DNA from: Syngnathus acus
Lineage: Eukaryota; Chordata; Actinopteri; Syngnathiformes; Syngnathidae
Reading direction: 5' to 3'
Length of the DNA stretch: 64,000 bases
Assembly (NCBI RefSeq): GCF_901709675.1
Contig: NC_051096.1
Coordinates: 8,335,001 to 8,399,000 of the forward strand
A program made the position numbers and the translations under genes. Below the pieces are notes generated by a model. That model searched no databases. It saw only the letters and a list, made by a program, of their open reading frames with translations, and was not told the origin of the DNA. This document shows, piece by piece, positions 51,640 to 64,000 of this stretch (position 1 is its first letter; every line of letters starts with the position of its first letter).

Positions 51640-52016
51640 CACAGGAACAGCCAGATACGGCTCGCCACATCATTTTATGTGGCCCGCGAAAAAAAATTCA
51701 AATTCGTGTCATTACTAGAACTGCAAATTGTCTTCACTTTTAATAAAAACATTTTAATTCATATTTGACCGGTTTTTACTCGTCTGATTTGAAAACGACT
51801 TTTTTTTTTTCTAGCTTTTACGCGAAAAAAAGTCTAATTGGTGTGTCAATATTTGACCAGTTTTTAGTCGTCTGATTTGAAAACGAGTTCTTTTGTTTTC
51901 TAGCTTTTACTGTATATGAGGTGCTCCTACATTGATTTGGGTTGACAGTCATGATGGCCCTCCGAAAGAAGCTATGCGGCCCGCCAAAAAAAAAGAGTTT
52001 GACATCCCTGAACTAG
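51640..52016. mobile_element. Palindromic MITE-like element(s) with GTGGCCCGC / GCGGCCCGCC ends
   Basis: Holds ATGTGGCCCGCGAAAAAAAA on the left, an internal duplication of TTGACCGGTTTTTACTCGTC / TTGACCAGTTTTTAGTCGTC, and TGCGGCCCGCCAAAAAAAAA then GAGTTTGACATCCCTG on the right. This end type (reversed: CAGGGATGTCAAACTC) is common in teleost hAT-like MITEs. No open frame. Confidence 0.6.
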
Positions 52017-52340
52017 TTGAACTGGTTACACATCATACTGTTAGACCTTAAGGGTCATGACCTCTTGAAATATTACAAAACAAAGTGATGAGTGGTGTTT
52101 GCCCCTTTTTCCTTTGCTTCGGTGAAACACTACAGTGAGCTTTTCCTCTGTCATAGAGCAAAGTATCAGAATAATTGAATTTGACGACAGATTGCTCCTT
52201 CCATGAGTCAAGATTGGAATGTCTCATTTGTGATTCTCACTGCGAACGCTTGAGCAATGTTCCCTTGCAGACCACGTGACCAATTCAAAATCAAATAAAT
52301 CCCTGTGAATAATGAATGATTGAAGTGCAGACCTGCCGCT

Positions 52341-52366
52341 TCCGTCCGTCCGTCCGTCCGTCCGTC
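52341..52366 (+). repeat. (CCGT)n microsatellite
   Basis: Short CCGT run just upstream of the inferred acceptor of the TMEM200 coding exon. Confidence 0.85.
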
Positions 52367-52444
52367 CATCAGTAATATGTTTTCTCTGCTTCCAAAGGGC
52401 TCTGACTGGGCATCATCACCTGGAGCTCTGGAGTGAGCCTCAGC

Positions 52445-53584
52445 ATGAAGACCCAAACCGGCAAAGGCGCCACAGCAGCATCGTCGGGCCGGCGAAAGCC
52501 CCGCTTCACCTTGCGGGGCCGAAAGAAGAAGGACGGCGTGATCCGAGGCAAGCTTCGCCTACGTTCCATCGCCGGAGCCTTCTTGGTGCTCGGGGTCATG
52601 GTGGTCACGGTGGGCACGGCTCTGGCTGTGGCCGGATACCGAATGTCACGTTTGTCCATTCTGGGAGCCGCCGAGGGCAATCGTCTTTCCCAACCGCGGG
52701 GGAATTGGAGTCTGGGAGCCAAGGGCTTCCTGTCCTCCGTCAGCATGATCCACTGCGAGCGGATGAAGCTGCTGGGTCCCGTCATCATGGGGGTGGGACT
52801 CTTCATCCTCATCTGCGCCAACACCGTCTTGTACGAGAACCGCGACAGAGAGACTCAAATGCTCCTGGCTCAGATGCGCAACGTCATCTGCTCCGTGTCT
52901 GCGGCCGTACCCTCGGCGGACCTCCGACAAATGGCCTTGGCCAACGCCGTGTCCAAACATCACTGGGTGAGCACTTTGCCCGCCGCCCAGCTCAACAGCT
53001 TATGTCGACAGCAGCTGGCGAGTTCCGAGCCCGTCCTGCAGAGCGGCGCCGCCGTCTACCGGCAGACGGAGGCTCTCCATCATCAAGAGTCGTCAGCGCC
53101 TCCGACCTCCACCGATTGCTCCTCCTGTAATTCCAGCCGGATGGACTTGGACGCTCGGCGTGAAGCCCGGCCGAGCTTTAAGAGCCGGGCCGACGACGCC
53201 CGGCTGGCCGACTGCCTGATGTCGGCCAGCTCCATGTCCACCCTGGGCGTGGACGACGTGGACAGTCCGGCCGCTCAACCTCGACGCTGCCATAGTATGA
53301 GCTACAGGACTAAACCTTACGTGGCTCAAAGTTCTTTGTCGGCGGAGAAAGCAGATCAATCGGATCGGAGAAGAGAGCCGCTTTCCGGAGTCAGCGTTGT
53401 TCACATTCCCGGACAGGTTGCGGACGAGCACCCTCATCAAAGCTGGCCTCGGCTAGACCTGGGCGGAGGCAGACGCTATCTGAAGTTGGACAACAAAGAG
53501 GACTCTGTGGACAAACTGCTGGATCGGTTAGAGCAGCAATCTTCTCAGTGGGATAAGAGTTTTGGTTCAGGACCTTTCCAGTGA
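52445..53584 (+). CDS. TMEM200-family two-pass transmembrane protein
   Basis: One uninterrupted coding exon, 379 aa. The ATG at 52445 is the first in frame after an acceptor at 52397; an earlier in-frame GTG is not a plausible start. A basic N-terminus (RRKPRFTLRGRKKK) leads to the family motif GKLRLRSIAGAF, then a first membrane span about residues 43-65 (FLVLGVMVVTVGTALAVAGY). The extracellular or lumenal loop ends at MKLLGPVIMGVGLFILICAN, which is the second span and the family signature, followed by TVLYENRDRET. The C-terminal tail is long and low in structure, but its end (SWPRLDLGGGRRYLKLDNKE) matches the conserved TMEM200 tail motif. Function of the family is essentially unknown. TMEM200A, B and C share these motifs; the tail motif looks more like A/C while its length is nearer B, so I do not assign a member. 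Confidence 0.85.
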   Translation: MKTQTGKGATAASSGRRKPRFTLRGRKKKDGVIRGKLRLRSIAGAFLVLGVMVVTVGTALAVAGYRMSRLSILGAAEGNRLSQPRGNWSLGAKGFLSSVSMIHCERMKLLGPVIMGVGLFILICANTVLYENRDRETQMLLAQMRNVICSVSAAVPSADLRQMALANAVSKHHWVSTLPAAQLNSLCRQQLASSEPVLQSGAAVYRQTEALHHQESSAPPTSTDCSSCNSSRMDLDARREARPSFKSRADDARLADCLMSASSMSTLGVDDVDSPAAQPRRCHSMSYRTKPYVAQSSLSAEKADQSDRRREPLSGVSVVHIPGQVADEHPHQSWPRLDLGGGRRYLKLDNKEDSVDKLLDRLEQQSSQWDKSFGSGPFQ

Positions 53585-54110
53585 CAGGAAGTCATCATTT
53601 TTTAAATGATGAAAGTGAACGGTTCTCTTACGCCGAGGGAGTTCTGCGCCATTTGGAGAGCCTGTTGACCGACAGTCACAATTGATGCACAGATGAATCG
53701 AAGGAGCTGCTCTCATTGATGAGCTAAACATTGGGTTTGTTGAGCGCAGCGAGACTGAAGGTTGAAGCGGACTCGGTGTTCTCCCGGAGCCATGGATTGT
53801 CACAACTATGTCTGGATAGAAATGGGATGACAACAATGCATGTCCGTTTTGTACGCTAGACTAAGTTACATCTGCAGAGAACTGTCCGTGTTGGGTCCAT
53901 GTGCAACAAGGAAAGGTCACCCCAATTGATTACAACTTTGGTCTTAGTTGATGGAGTCATTCTCGCGTATCTCCCTCCCCCCCTAAAAGTAACAAGTGCT
54001 GAAAAAGAAGCCCAGCTATGTTTTGTGAACCTTAACAAAAGAAACGTTGAAAAGGAAAAAAAAAAACCCAAATCAGATTGTTCTGCTCAGTGGTAAAAGA
54101 CCATTGTTGT

Positions 54111-54116
54111 AATAAA
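54111..54116 (+). terminator. TMEM200-family gene polyadenylation signal
   Basis: AATAAA about 530 nt after the stop codon at 53584; the interval reads as 3' UTR. Confidence 0.65.
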
Positions 54117-54149
54117 GCAAAATTCCACCGATGTTTGCCTGTTGGTTGC

Positions 54150-57100
54150 TAAAGCAGAATTAGCCTGTTGTGAAAGCAATGAGATTGTTTCCCTCCGCTC
54201 TCCCGGTATTTATGAGTGGAGGGGGGGGGGGGGGGCTTCCTCCCTCCCCCTCTTAAACACACGCACGTAAATATACACGCACATATCTGATCCAATGGAC
54301 CGATTGCATTGTGCCGACTGGGCAAAACAGATTTAGTGAGGTCATCGCTGCTACGTTGAATCACCCACCACAGTCCATTCGTTCAATCCATGTGCAGAGG
54401 TGACCTCTTTGTGTTTGTGTTTGTGTGTGTGATGCCTGTTGTGTGTTCTAAATGTATACTAAGCAATATTAGCAGTGTGACAGAACAATCAATGGCTATG
54501 TCTTGCCCTTTGTCAAAGCACTGCATTAAAAAACATTGCCCTGCCTTCTTTTTTTTTTTTTATTTGAGCCATAAATCGGGTGGCACCTGGCTGTTGATGT
54601 TTGCGACCGCAAATCAGCCTTACGGACAAGCCCATTCGTCACTCTAAAGGAGCCCGAGGTTTTTCTCAGGCAGGCAGCAAATATCTGTGGTGGATCAGGA
54701 TGAGTGAGCCACGAGCCCACGTCATCAAGTTTTGTTTCTTTTTTGTTTTTCTTGCGTGCTCGCTGCTCAGCACAGAAGAAGGTGTTGAGAATGGGAGTAT
54801 GGCAGGCAGGGGGGGGGGGGGGGGGAATTCCCTGGCAGCAATTACCCTCAGCAGAGTGTCCAATTTTTTGGGCCTTTTATCTGGGCAGGAATGCATTCAC
54901 TTGTGAGCAGCTTTCATTGAATTGGTGGTTTAGAAGAGGGCTCCTGGCTTTCCAACAGCCCATAAAGCCAGCCATCCAGCAAAGTCTAGGATGCTTTCAC
55001 ATTCCAAATGGAAAGTCCGATTAGATCTGGGTCAGTGGCACTAGGTCCGCTTGTAACAGTTGAATGGCTTCATACTATTGGTGAATCATTTTATTTATGC
55101 TCTATAATGAGATATGATATTTGACAAAATGTGCAAGGGAAGTTTCCAAATACCCTTGTGTTGTGGATGTTTTAGCCTCCAGCAGAGCCAAGCTAAGCCA
55201 GGAGATGACTGAGCTCTTAAATAGTCACGCACATTCAACGTCATCACGTCTGTCCTTGTTTCCATATTGTCTGCCTCAAACGCTTTGGCTCCTTTCCCGT
55301 GGATCCGACAAAATCAAATGCGGAATTTTTTGCAGATCATTTGGGAAGCTCTTTGAAGCAGATTGTTCTGCCGCGCTAAATGAACCCATTGCGCTTCAGT
55401 TCTTTGACTAAGTCTGTCAGGTTTGGTTGCGCACAGGCTTATTTTAGTTTGCCAATTCAAATGACGATTATGGGATGGATAAAAAGCCAAGCCCACATGC
55501 ACACCATCACACAATTTGTCAGTCGTAGAGATTTAAAGACGTATACGGAACAAAAACATGGCTCCGATGGACTTCTCGTGCTCATTTAAACGCCAAACTT
55601 GCAGGATAATATGCTGAGTTGTAGTCATAGCAAATGGATCTGTTCATTTAGAGGCTGCAGCTTGTGCGTGCATGTGTGGTCAGTGCTGCGTGAACATTTT
55701 GTGAGGAGCTTCGCAGATTCCCTGACTTTGGCGCTCTCATCTCAGGGTTGCAGTCATGTAATAGCGCAGAAGCTGCCAAGACAGAAGGGGGCTGGGGGCT
55801 GGGGCTGGGGGCTGGGGCTGGGGGCTGGGGGCTGGGGTTACGCTCTCTGATATTCAAACAGAATCATCAAGTTGAATCCCTCCAGTTTAGCCTCCAAGTC
55901 ATGAATCTCTGCACGGTGCAGTACAAGGACAACATCTTGCCCAGAAGCCAGCCAGACACACACATGCATGTGTGTAAAAAAAAAACTCGCAATAAAATGC
56001 TGATACTGCAAACATTCTTTTCAACATTCTACTGGCACTTGTTTTGCAACACGCGTGTTTCCAGCACGATGAGCGTGACACGCTTATCATCTCCACGCAC
56101 TGGGCTCAGCGCGCTCTCTCGGAGTTCAGCGCCAGATCAGCTCGCTATCGCCGGTCTGCAGTCATGCCGTCCAAAATGACGTCAAGCCACGCAAGCGGGA
56201 CCGACCGCCTAATCCACTTAGTACGGTGTTGAGCTGCCGAGGCAAAATGTTACAATAAGGCCAAAAAGCTGAAGCCGTATGTCAAATACAGCACAAGTGT
56301 TTGTACCTGAAAGGCCGCTCGTACGTCTATTTTGAGCCAGCCAGCCGCTACCAGACTGGAAAAAGCCTTTCAGACTATCTGGAGTCGTCTTGTCGGCGTC
56401 TCCTCCACTTAACAGTGAGCCACCTACGTATAGTCTTAGATAAGGCAAAAGAAAAAAAACAACCCGACCAACCTAGTGTCGCTGTTAACAGGCTTAGCTT
56501 GTCCTTTGTGGTTTCTGCAGGAGGCAAATCCGGTGGTGGCACTTGAACCCGCAAAAGCCCTTTTGCCAGCTCTCTACAAAAGTCACACAAACACAAGATA
56601 AGTGTCGGCGGGAACAAAACAATCAAATGAAGACTTCTGGCAAAACTTTGCTCTTAGTTTTCCCAGTGCGACAGACATCACAATCAAGCCAGGGAGCATT
56701 GTTTCACTCATTGAGCCTTAGGAAGGACCTGATGAAAGTAATTGAATGACTTTGCAATGCTGGGAGCACTTTCCCGCTGGGGCACGCACGGATCAGAGGA
56801 AGAGCTTTGCTTATTAGTTGTACTAAGTTCATTTTCTTTTCACTTCACTGGTTCTTTTATCTCAAACAATATCTTTTCGGTTCGGGTTACCTGACATGTT
56901 TCGGCTTGCTTCCAATGTTTCTGTGCATGGCTGCAGTATGGCGCTGCCATGGCCTTTGCATTATTCATGTCACACAACTTAAAGCACAGGCAAATGCAAA
57001 TCTGCGGCCTTCACTTTGGAGCTTTTGCCTTCATCTCTGCACCAACTGCAAATGCAGCCATATGCGTCAGTGTGTATTGTATACAATACACCAAAGATGG

Positions 57101-57380
57101 AGAAAAAAAAAAAAAGCTCGTCTTGAGGTGAATCTCAAGAATTCCAAAATGAACGTGCGACAATATTTGTCATTTAATTTTTTGTAATTCAGCATCTGGG
57201 GCCATTTAAGCTTTCGAGACTGCTGAAAGTCAGTGTCGCCTCTGTGAAAAATGGAACAGCAGCAGCAGCAGCGTAATCCCAGCGTCAAAGCAATTTGGAG
57301 CTAATGGTCTTCATGAGGAGGTGACTTGTGCAGCATGCAATGTTGTGAAGCTAAGGAGATGAGTCAGAGGAGATGACAGA
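54150..57380. other. Gene-poor region, part 1
   Basis: No supportable exon. Poly-G runs near 54221-54236 and 54810-54826, and a GGGGCT-type tandem run at about 55787-55837. The remainder is unique AT-rich sequence. Open frames present lack splice context or family similarity. Confidence 0.5.
55787..55837 (+). repeat. GGGGCT / GGGGGCT tandem run
   Basis: Six- and seven-base G-rich units in tandem (GGGGCTGGGGGCTGGGGCTG). Four or more G-tracts in close spacing make a G-quadruplex plausible on the plus strand. Confidence 0.8.
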
Positions 57381-57456
57381 CGCTGTTGTCTCTCGCTCTC
57401 TCGTACTCGTTTATTGCAATCAATGCGAAATTCTTCCCACTTGACACTTACATAAG

Positions 57457-60080
<2,624 letters not shown>

Positions 60081-60087
60081 AAACATC

Positions 60088-60185
60088 AGGGTGTCAAACC
60101 CAAGGCCCGAGGGCCAAATATGGCCCACCAAATCATTTGATGTGGCCTGGGTACAAGTTCAAGTATTTGGACATTAAAGCTTTGG
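60088..60185 (+). mobile_element. GGTGTCAAACCC...GGCCC MITE end fragment
   Basis: GGGTGTCAAACCCAAGGCCC, GAGGGCCAAATATGGCCCAC and TTTGATGTGGCCTGGGTACA: one end of a teleost hAT-like MITE related to those at 51640-52016. No matching second end is apparent. Confidence 0.55.
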
Positions 60186-61760
60186 TATAAATGAATGATC
60201 CGCCGCCAACCCGAAATTTGACATGCCTTCATACTAGAAACGCTTAGCTGGAATTGCTGTGTTAGAGGACAAACCCCCCCAAAAAAAAAAAAAAGTAAAG
60301 CGGGATCCTGGATCTTGCCAAAAGCACTTTTGAATATGAAGGAATTCTGCTTCGCTAGAGTAATTAGCGCCTCTGTGACCATCATAGGAACAAGCACTAT
60401 ATTATACATAGAAGATATAAATAGTAAGTCAGCAACAATGAGAAAAAAAATGGAGCCGTGTTGGTCTTAAGGCAAGTTTATCTTTATGTAACCAAATCCT
60501 CGTACGTCCCGCAAGTGCCCTGCGCTTATCCGACAAGCTCCCTTCCCTGATTCATTGCATTCCGTGGAGTAGCTGTACATTCATCTTTACGACTAAGTGC
60601 TGTCGCAGAGGGAGGTGGGTGATTCATGGAACGTTTTGATTAGTAAGGCCGGAGTCAGTCGGCTTTTATTGCAGAGCTCCAGCTAGACTTTGCACAGCCA
60701 GTGGTAAATTATTCATCAGTATACAATTGATGGATAGGACACTTGATGCTCCAAAACTTTGCATAGTTGCGTGGAGTCTTGAATTTCTCGGAAATTAAAG
60801 CTCATAGTTTTGCTCATGTTAAGACTATTTGTTGCTTTGAATGCATCCCCGCATTTGGAGATTTGAGCTAAATCTTAATTGACGTCATCAATTGTCAGAT
60901 ACTAGCTCATTTCACTCTGTTAGACCTCAATTGCTGCGCACGCTTTTAGCTCGCTCGACTCGGTGAGCCGATGCGAGCGACTGCAGCGTTTGGGGCCAGC
61001 GGCGCCCGGAGGGCTCCTTTGCGTTAGAGGTGACCCGGGACTCCTGACTCTCTACAAAGATCCCAATCATTAACTTCAATGGCTTGAAGAAGCGAGCAGC
61101 TCTACTCAGCGCCGCACCATGATCCATAGACGCAGAGTGTCACCTTGTCTTTTCAGAGATGAAATTTAGAAAATAAAAGAATATATATATCAAATCATTC
61201 AAACTTTTTTAGACTATCCGGGCCATTTATTGAGAGAATCAGGCAGATAGAAAACAGGAGCAACGCGATATGTTTTTTTTTCCCCAAGCCAGCAGCATTT
61301 TTCTCCTTCCGAGCTGTCTGGAATCCAACATCATGCGGCAGGAGAGCTGAACAAAGGAGGCCATTTATCTTGTATCTTTCCTGATTCAAATATTTTGCAC
61401 AGCTCCAGGGCTGGAATACACAAGCACGCACTCTCAAAGGATATCTATCCATCATTGAAGAGCATTCAATCACATCACAGCTACTTAGCCCTCCAAATCT
61501 TTTAAAGAGACATCCATTTAGCAGCCTTAAATTGAAACTAAATCAATGGATATTTACATTTTTAGACCATGCTATATTTCCCTTATTTACTACGGATTTT
61601 AAAAACGTATTGGATTATGATGCCGTCAAATGAATGTATACACAAGGAATTATTATTTGAACTGTTGCTTCAGGATAGAAGTCTGAGAAAATAGAAAATA
61701 CGAGTCAATGTTACAGATGGCTGGCCGCAGGGAGTTGGGGAGCAGAGCGAGCCAGTGAGC

Positions 61761-61811
61761 CAGCCAGCCAGCCAGCCAGCCAGCGAGCGAGCGAGCGAGC
61801 GAGCGAGCGAG
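61761..61811 (+). repeat. Compound (CAGC)n(GAGC)n microsatellite
   Basis: CCAG units switch to CGAG units in the middle of the run. Confidence 0.9.
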
Positions 61812-63819
61812 AGGCTCTTTGCTTTGCTTCTTATGATGCTGGCCGAGGCGATGGCGGGGCATGGCCAGTTCAACGGAAGAGGAGGAAGATCAGAGAGACA
61901 ACAGGAGTGGCCATTTTGACCATCTTAAAATGAATTCTCGATGTAACTAAAAGCCAAAAGAGCCAATGAAGCCACATCATTCGTTTGGACGAAGAGTAAC
62001 GTGATTTTTCTTCCGTAATTGCGAGCATGCTGTTTATACTTGCTTTCCTGACGCCTTGTCAGCTTGGCTTACGTACATCCTAAGATGGGCAAAGCCACTC
62101 TGCTACCACTGATGTTGCAAAGTGCAAAGGCAACAACCTGTTGTGCTGCGCCGCCAATGACGTGAGAGGAAATAAAAGCCATCCATCCATCCATCCATGC
62201 CTGCAGACACAAACACAACTCCTCAGACATTCCACCCACTCAGGGCTTTTCAAAGACATGCATGCCATCACGAAATGAAATGAGCCGTTGGAAGATGAAT
62301 ACGTAACACCGGGCCTGCCTGACTGACTCAAATCGCAAATTGCAGGCATCAAATTGCATATGGTTAGCAAGAGGTGGAAAAGAAAAGGCAAGAAATGGCT
62401 CCATGCAAGCCTTCATTCAGAAGCTCCCAAAAGTTGCATTGATCAAATATTGAGAACCATATTGATTTGCATGAAAGGCCCATCGAGCATCCATATGAAG
62501 CAAGGCTTTTAGAAACGATGGAGAGAAACACACAAATTATTTGCACGGCTCAGCAAAAAATGCGCCATCATCACCCACTGAGCAGACAGGTGCAGACTGG
62601 TATTGCTTGGCCCACAACAGAGGAAGCCGTTTGCGAGAGGAAGGAGAAGAAAGATGGAAAGCAATGTGAGGTGGCCGCGTGTTTGCAGACATCGACAATC
62701 GCATCCAGCAGCACATTCAAAGAATACCAGTCCCATTAAAAAACGGCTTCAACAGGAAATAACGACTACAAATATAATTTCATTTCATTTATGAACTCAA
62801 GCAAAACATGATCATTCAATAAAAGGCCCATTTGCTTCAGCCGGCATTTGACGCATTCGACGTAAGGCGAAAATGACAAATGTTATTGCACGCTGAAAAG
62901 TGCTCTCATCTCACGCCTGGAAAGATAAGCCACGTTTTTAACTTAGGTGATGTCTCCACATGATATAAACACAATGGAACGCTGAGGAGCAAAACTGCAT
63001 TGACTATATATGGAGATACTATGTTGGGCTCACCGTGGCTCGGAGCACAACGGAAGCTTTGACAGAGGCTTGCAAGTATTGCCATCGATTGTAAATGAAT
63101 GCATCAAGCAGAATGTGCAAGCAGATTGGCTCAAACATATGCCAGCCACAGAACGGAGACATTTGATTGTTTCTTTCATTCTTGCTTGTGTTTGTGGCCT
63201 GGTGCTTCCAAGTCACTTGTCAGCGCTTAGAATGTGAAGGTTGCTGACTTTGCTTTGATGACTTGCTCCTCCAGCAACTAATGATACTAAACCTGTAATC
63301 TCGCTGATGCTGCGTCATCAGCGTGTGGAAAAAGGGCTGCATCCAAACAACGGTCACTCTTGCTCAATCTTTTTTACATTTTAGTTTTTAAATCTTGTTA
63401 AGGTGTTGAGACGAGGGAACTTGAGTCATCAGATAAACTATTGCAAAAAAAAAACCCAAGCAATACATCAGCTCGCGATACGCTCGGCGAGTCAGCAGAG
63501 ATCACATTTCAAAATCAGATTATGACGAGGAGTCACGCTTCCACTGTGGAAGATTTACTCGAGGAACCACAAATCAGTCAAGCCTGCACAATTTGGTGGC
63601 TGCAGTGTATGAGAAACGCAAAAGCCTCTCCGGGTGACCTTAAAGAGAGACAAGGTCAGATTCACACACGCAATGACTTTAGCTTTCGCAATATTTTCCA
63701 TGCGTGTCTCCCAAATGGGGCATTGTGGCTGGCTTCCTATTGCTGTTGATCGGTGCACAAGTGTCAGTCAGTCAGTCGGTGGCAAGAATGACCAATCACA
63801 AAGAGCAACAGGATGACTC

Positions 63820-63842
63820 GGGGGGGGGGGGGGGGGGGGGGG
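63820..63842 (+). repeat. Poly-G tract (23 G)
   Basis: An uninterrupted G run, rare at this length and prone to assembly and sequencing error. Confidence 0.85.
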
Positions 63843-63977
63843 AAATGTCAGTCCTAATCACAGAGTGCAGGACAACAGTAGCCAGAGGGAAAGAGGAGGA
63901 GGAGGAGGACAAAAAGAAGAGCTAGCCTGCTTAGTAGCTTGCTTCCTTTCTTTCCTTCTAATCTATGCATTTGACTG

Positions 63978-64000
63978 CAGCAGCAGCAGCAGCAGCAGCA
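63978..64000 (+). repeat. (CAG)n cut by the window edge
   Basis: CAG trinucleotide repeat running off the right edge. The true length is unknown. Confidence 0.85.

Larger units (their letters stand above)
60186..63970. other. Gene-poor region, part 3
   Basis: No supportable exon to the right edge. Contains compound (CAGC)n(GAGC)n (61761-61811), a short (ATCC)n near 62183-62202 and a 23-base poly-G (63820-63842). The stretch 60600-60730 is of higher complexity with AT-rich homeodomain-like motifs and could be a conserved element, but nothing proves it. Confidence 0.45.

Noticed and set aside
52433-52444. GTG start four codons upstream for the TMEM200-family protein
   Set aside because: Nuclear vertebrate genes start at ATG; 52445 is the first in-frame ATG and precedes the family N-terminal motif.
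61653-61873. Minus-strand frames with LARSLAGWLAG repeats
   Set aside because: Translation of the (CAGC)n(GAGC)n microsatellite.

Overview
The window is vertebrate nuclear DNA, almost certainly a teleost fish. Multi-exon genes have GT-AG introns that are mostly 70-1500 bp, genes are tightly packed, and the sequence is rich in microsatellites. It also carries short dispersed sequences of kinds common in teleost genomes, such as a 'TTTATTGTCATTGTCAC' element and palindromic 'GGTGTCAAACTC...GGGCCGC' elements. A percomorph, possibly a syngnathid, is my guess from compactness and repeat flavour only. I recognise eight genes with human orthologues: RPRD2, CIART, MRPS21, CRABP2, SCAMP3, RNF115, ASH1L and LRRC71. 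In human all eight lie on chromosome 1q21-q23, so this is a conserved-synteny block with local rearrangement. A ninth gene belongs to the TMEM200 family.

Layout. Minus strand, 0.7-12 kb: RPRD2 (RNA polymerase II CTD binding), CIART (circadian repressor) and MRPS21 (mitoribosome), all read right to left. Plus strand, 12.5-54 kb: CRABP2 (retinoic acid carrier), SCAMP3 (vesicle membrane protein), RNF115 (RING-H2 ubiquitin ligase), ASH1L (H3K36 methyltransferase, 24 coding exons over 13.5 kb), LRRC71 (leucine-rich repeats) and a single-coding-exon TMEM200-family gene. MRPS21 and CRABP2 are head to head, 556 bp apart. LRRC71 starts about 100 bp after the ASH1L polyadenylation signal. I derived every exon-intron structure by hand from splice sites plus reading frame. 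All eight spliced gene models close in frame, and the single-exon TMEM200 frame is open throughout.

The genes do not form one pathway. Several are housekeeping or chromatin genes sharing a conserved block. The accessory interest lies in repeats and regulation: a roughly 200 bp CCTT microsatellite that forms the whole polypyrimidine tract of an RPRD2 acceptor; a 235 bp satellite array (48.4-49.7 kb) whose units carry an up to 38 bp perfect hairpin and seem to come from a palindromic transposon; a CIART promoter with canonical E-boxes and four CCAAT boxes; and an unusual ASH1L 3' end with two alternative C-termini. From 54.1 kb to the right edge (about 10 kb) I find no credible coding exon, only microsatellites, one repeat fragment and unexplained unique sequence.
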